DNA of 8,128 nucleotides, from NCBI GenBank assembly GCA_013204125.1, contig JABMOP010000213.1, forward strand, positions 1 through 8,128, in the 5' to 3' direction. This document shows positions 6,590 through 8,128 of this stretch, one piece after another; position 1 is the stretch's first letter; every line of letters begins with the position of its first letter. This stretch comes from Rhodospirillales bacterium. Its GTDB lineage: Bacteria > Pseudomonadota > Alphaproteobacteria > Rhodospirillales > UBA2165. Below the pieces are notes generated by a model that was given only the letters and a program-made list of their open reading frames with translations, was not told the DNA's origin and did no database searches. Made by a program: the position numbers and the translations under genes.

Positions 6590-7891
6590 ATGATGCATCT
6601 CGGCCTATTCATCGCCGGCGAAGGCCACCACATTGCCGCGTGGCGGGATCCCAGAGCGCGCTCGGGCGCCAGCCAGGATATTCAGCATTTTGCCGAATTA
6701 GCCCGCATTGGCGAGCGCGGCTGTTTCGATTTGTTGTTCACGGCCGATACCCAGGCTGTGTTTTACGGCGACGACACGGAACAATGGAGGCGGACAACGC
6801 AGGCGTCCCGGTTAGAGCCGATAACACTGTTTTCGGCGCTCTCCATGGTGACCGAGCATATCGGCCTCGTTTGCACCGCGACCACGACTTATTTGGAACC
6901 CTACCATGTGGCCCGCCAGTTTGCGTCGCTGGACAAAATCTCGGGCGGGCGGGCCGGTTGGAATTTGGTCACTTCCTCGGCGCCGGCGGAAGCCTATAAT
7001 TTTGGGTTCGATGGCCATCCGTCCCATGAGGACCGATATGACCGCGCCGGCGAATTTGCCGAGGTGGTGTTGGGCCTTTGGGATAGCTGGCAGGCGGGTG
7101 CAGTGATCGAAGACCAGGATTCTGGAATTTATTTCGATCCGGATAAGTTGCACCGCCTGAATCACAAGGGGAAACATTTTTCTGTTCGCGGTCCCTTGAC
7201 CGTGCACCCGTCGCCGCAAGGTCGGCCGGTGATCGTTCAGGCCGGGCAATCCGAAGCCGGGCGTAATTTGGCCGCGCGCACGGCGGAGGTGATATTCACG
7301 GTTCAGCAAGACAAGGACGAGGCGCGGGCATTTTATGCCGACATCGGGACTCGCGCCGCCGCCTATGGACGCGGCCCGGGTACGATCAAGATTATGCCTG
7401 GTCTGCTTCCCGTGGTGGGGAAAACGCGCGCCCAAGCGCAAGAGAAGTTGGAGACGTTGCAATCCCTGATCCATCCCGAATTGGGATTGGCGCGTTTATC
7501 AGCCATGTTGGGCACGGATTTATCGGGTTTCGACCAAGACGGCCCGCTTCCGGATCTGCCGCAAAGCGCCGAGCAACCGGGGCGCCAAAAGGTGGTAAGC
7601 GAACTCGCCCGCCGGGAGAACCTGACAATTCGACAATTATATCAACGCGTTACCGGTGTACGCGGCCACCGAGTCCTGTGCGGTACCGCCGAGGAAATTG
7701 CAAATTCGATGGAAGACTGGTATCGCAGCGGGGCTGCCGACGGCTTCAACATCATGTCGCTGACCTATCCGGACGAATTGAACCAGTTTGTCGATGAGGT
7801 CATCCCCATTTTGAGAACAAAAGGGCTTTACCGCAGCCGATATGAGGGGCGGACTTTGCGCGAAAATTTGGGTCTTTCCACGCCGGGCTAG
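6590..7891 (+). CDS. FMN-dependent monooxygenase, NtaA/SnaA/DszA (luciferase-like) family
   Basis: A 433-residue TIM-barrel flavin monooxygenase of bacterial luciferase type. Family members use reduced FMN from a separate reductase to oxidise compounds such as nitrilotriacetate, EDTA, dibenzothiophene sulfone or dimethyl sulfide. Typical features are: MHLGLFIAGEGHHIAAWRDP at the N-terminus; GCFDLLFTAD (about 44-53); LEPYHVARQFASLDKISGGR followed by AGWNLVTS (about 102-129), the family's most recognisable stretch; HEDRYDRAGEF (about 146-156); and GRPVIVQAGQSEAGRNLAAR (about 211-230). Length is normal and the frame is intact. No signal peptide is seen, so it is cytoplasmic. Two ATGs stand in tandem at 6590 and 6593, and AGGG at 6576-6579 supports a start here. 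No flavin reductase or transporter gene is visible. The substrate cannot be told from sequence alone. The divergent MetE-like gene hints at a sulfur or methylated substrate. Family call firm. Confidence 0.93.
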   Translation: MMHLGLFIAGEGHHIAAWRDPRARSGASQDIQHFAELARIGERGCFDLLFTADTQAVFYGDDTEQWRRTTQASRLEPITLFSALSMVTEHIGLVCTATTTYLEPYHVARQFASLDKISGGRAGWNLVTSSAPAEAYNFGFDGHPSHEDRYDRAGEFAEVVLGLWDSWQAGAVIEDQDSGIYFDPDKLHRLNHKGKHFSVRGPLTVHPSPQGRPVIVQAGQSEAGRNLAARTAEVIFTVQQDKDEARAFYADIGTRAAAYGRGPGTIKIMPGLLPVVGKTRAQAQEKLETLQSLIHPELGLARLSAMLGTDLSGFDQDGPLPDLPQSAEQPGRQKVVSELARRENLTIRQLYQRVTGVRGHRVLCGTAEEIANSMEDWYRSGAADGFNIMSLTYPDELNQFVDEVIPILRTKGLYRSRYEGRTLRENLGLSTPG

Positions 7892-7893
7892 CT

Positions 7894-7915
7894 AAAAAAA
7901 TTGAGCGCGCTTAAT
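7894..7915 (-). terminator. Weak possible terminator of the cheZ-like gene
   Basis: Read on the minus strand, the near-palindrome ATTAAGCGCGCTCAAT is followed by seven T (complement of A at 7894-7900). The stem is short with one mismatch and overlaps the stop codon, so terminator function is uncertain. It lies in the 19-base gap between convergent stop codons. No plus-strand terminator for the monooxygenase gene is visible here. Confidence 0.25.
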
Positions 7916-8128
7916 CAAACAAGGCGTCGATATCGTCCTGGCTGATGGCTTCGTTTGCCCGTTGCGGGCCGTTGAGGAGTTCTTCGTCCTCGGTTTTTCT
8001 ATTTTCCGCGACCGAAGTGTTTTCGAGTTCCGAGCGGCCCCAAGCTTCGATCAAGGCATCGACGCGGTCTTCGACATAAGTCAGCGACCGCACAACCTTG
8101 GTGATACGCTGGCCGGTGATTTCCTGGA
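7911..8128 (-). CDS. cheZ: CheZ-like chemotaxis phosphatase, C-terminal part (5' end outside the window)
   Basis: CheZ dephosphorylates phospho-CheY to reset the flagellar motor. Seventy-one codons are visible and the frame runs off the right edge. The first visible residues, QEITGQRITKVVRSLTYVED, match the helical CheZ core segment that in E. coli carries Asp143 and the catalytic Gln147 (QDLTGQ). Here the glutamine is kept (codon at 8109-8111) and the aspartate position is glutamate (codon at 8121-8123). A charged, probably flexible linker follows, then LLNGP and the terminal SQDDIDALFD, which resembles the CheY-binding C-terminal helix of CheZ. An internal GTG at 8093 should not be taken as the start, since homology extends upstream of it. 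The stop TAA (7911-7913) faces the monooxygenase stop 19 bases away. Other flagellar or chemotaxis genes may lie to the right. The alternative is another protein with a FliM-like SQDEID motif, but the TGQ segment argues for CheZ. Confidence 0.82.
   Translation of the reverse strand, partial: QEITGQRITKVVRSLTYVEDRVDALIEAWGRSELENTSVAENRKTEDEELLNGPQRANEAISQDDIDALFD

Noticed and set aside
6812..7474. 220-codon minus-strand frame opposite the flavin monooxygenase
   Set aside because: It is fully contained in a convincing plus-strand gene and shows no family signature.

Overview
The window looks like chromosomal DNA of an alphaproteobacterium. The evidence is the recA-alaS gene order, a RecA C-terminus of alphaproteobacterial type, GC-rich coding with heavy use of gcc, ggc and cgc codons, and a CheZ-like C-terminus ending in the SQDDIDALFD tail. 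A Rhodospirillales-like or marine relative is possible, but the genus cannot be read from the sequence. No mobile elements, tRNA or rRNA genes, or CRISPR arrays were seen. Coding density is very high and no gene-free stretch exceeds 140 bases.

Layout. (1) Bases 1-443 are the 3' end of recA, closed by a strong intrinsic terminator (479-515). (2) Bases 579-3230 are a complete alaS, with a candidate promoter whose predicted start point falls almost on the ATG. (3) A MoxR-type AAA+ ATPase (3254-4099) and a CoxE-like VWA protein (4103-5284) follow alaS on the same strand with gaps of 23 and 3 bases, so all three may be co-transcribed. (4) On the minus strand, a stand-alone MetE C-terminal-domain-like protein (5281-6450) converges on the VWA gene, and the two stop codons overlap in one CTAA. 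(5) A 139-base divergent region (6451-6589) carries an inverted repeat and repeated TTGACC words. (6) A flavin-dependent monooxygenase of the NtaA/SnaA/DszA family runs rightward (6590-7891). (7) The 3' part of a cheZ-like gene enters from the right on the minus strand (7911-8128).

How the genes work together. recA (DNA repair) and alaS (translation) are housekeeping genes. The AAA+/VWA pair is a typical MoxR-VWA chaperone-like module, in which the ATPase and the metal-binding VWA protein probably remodel or metallate a client protein. No client such as a CO dehydrogenase or RuBisCO gene is visible here. The MetE-like protein and the flavin monooxygenase are divergently transcribed around a shared regulatory region. 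The first keeps a complete zinc/thiol methyl-transfer site, and the second belongs to a family that attacks C-N and C-S bonds. They could form a small organosulfur or one-carbon module, but that is inference. The cheZ fragment suggests that a chemotaxis or flagellar locus begins beyond the right edge.
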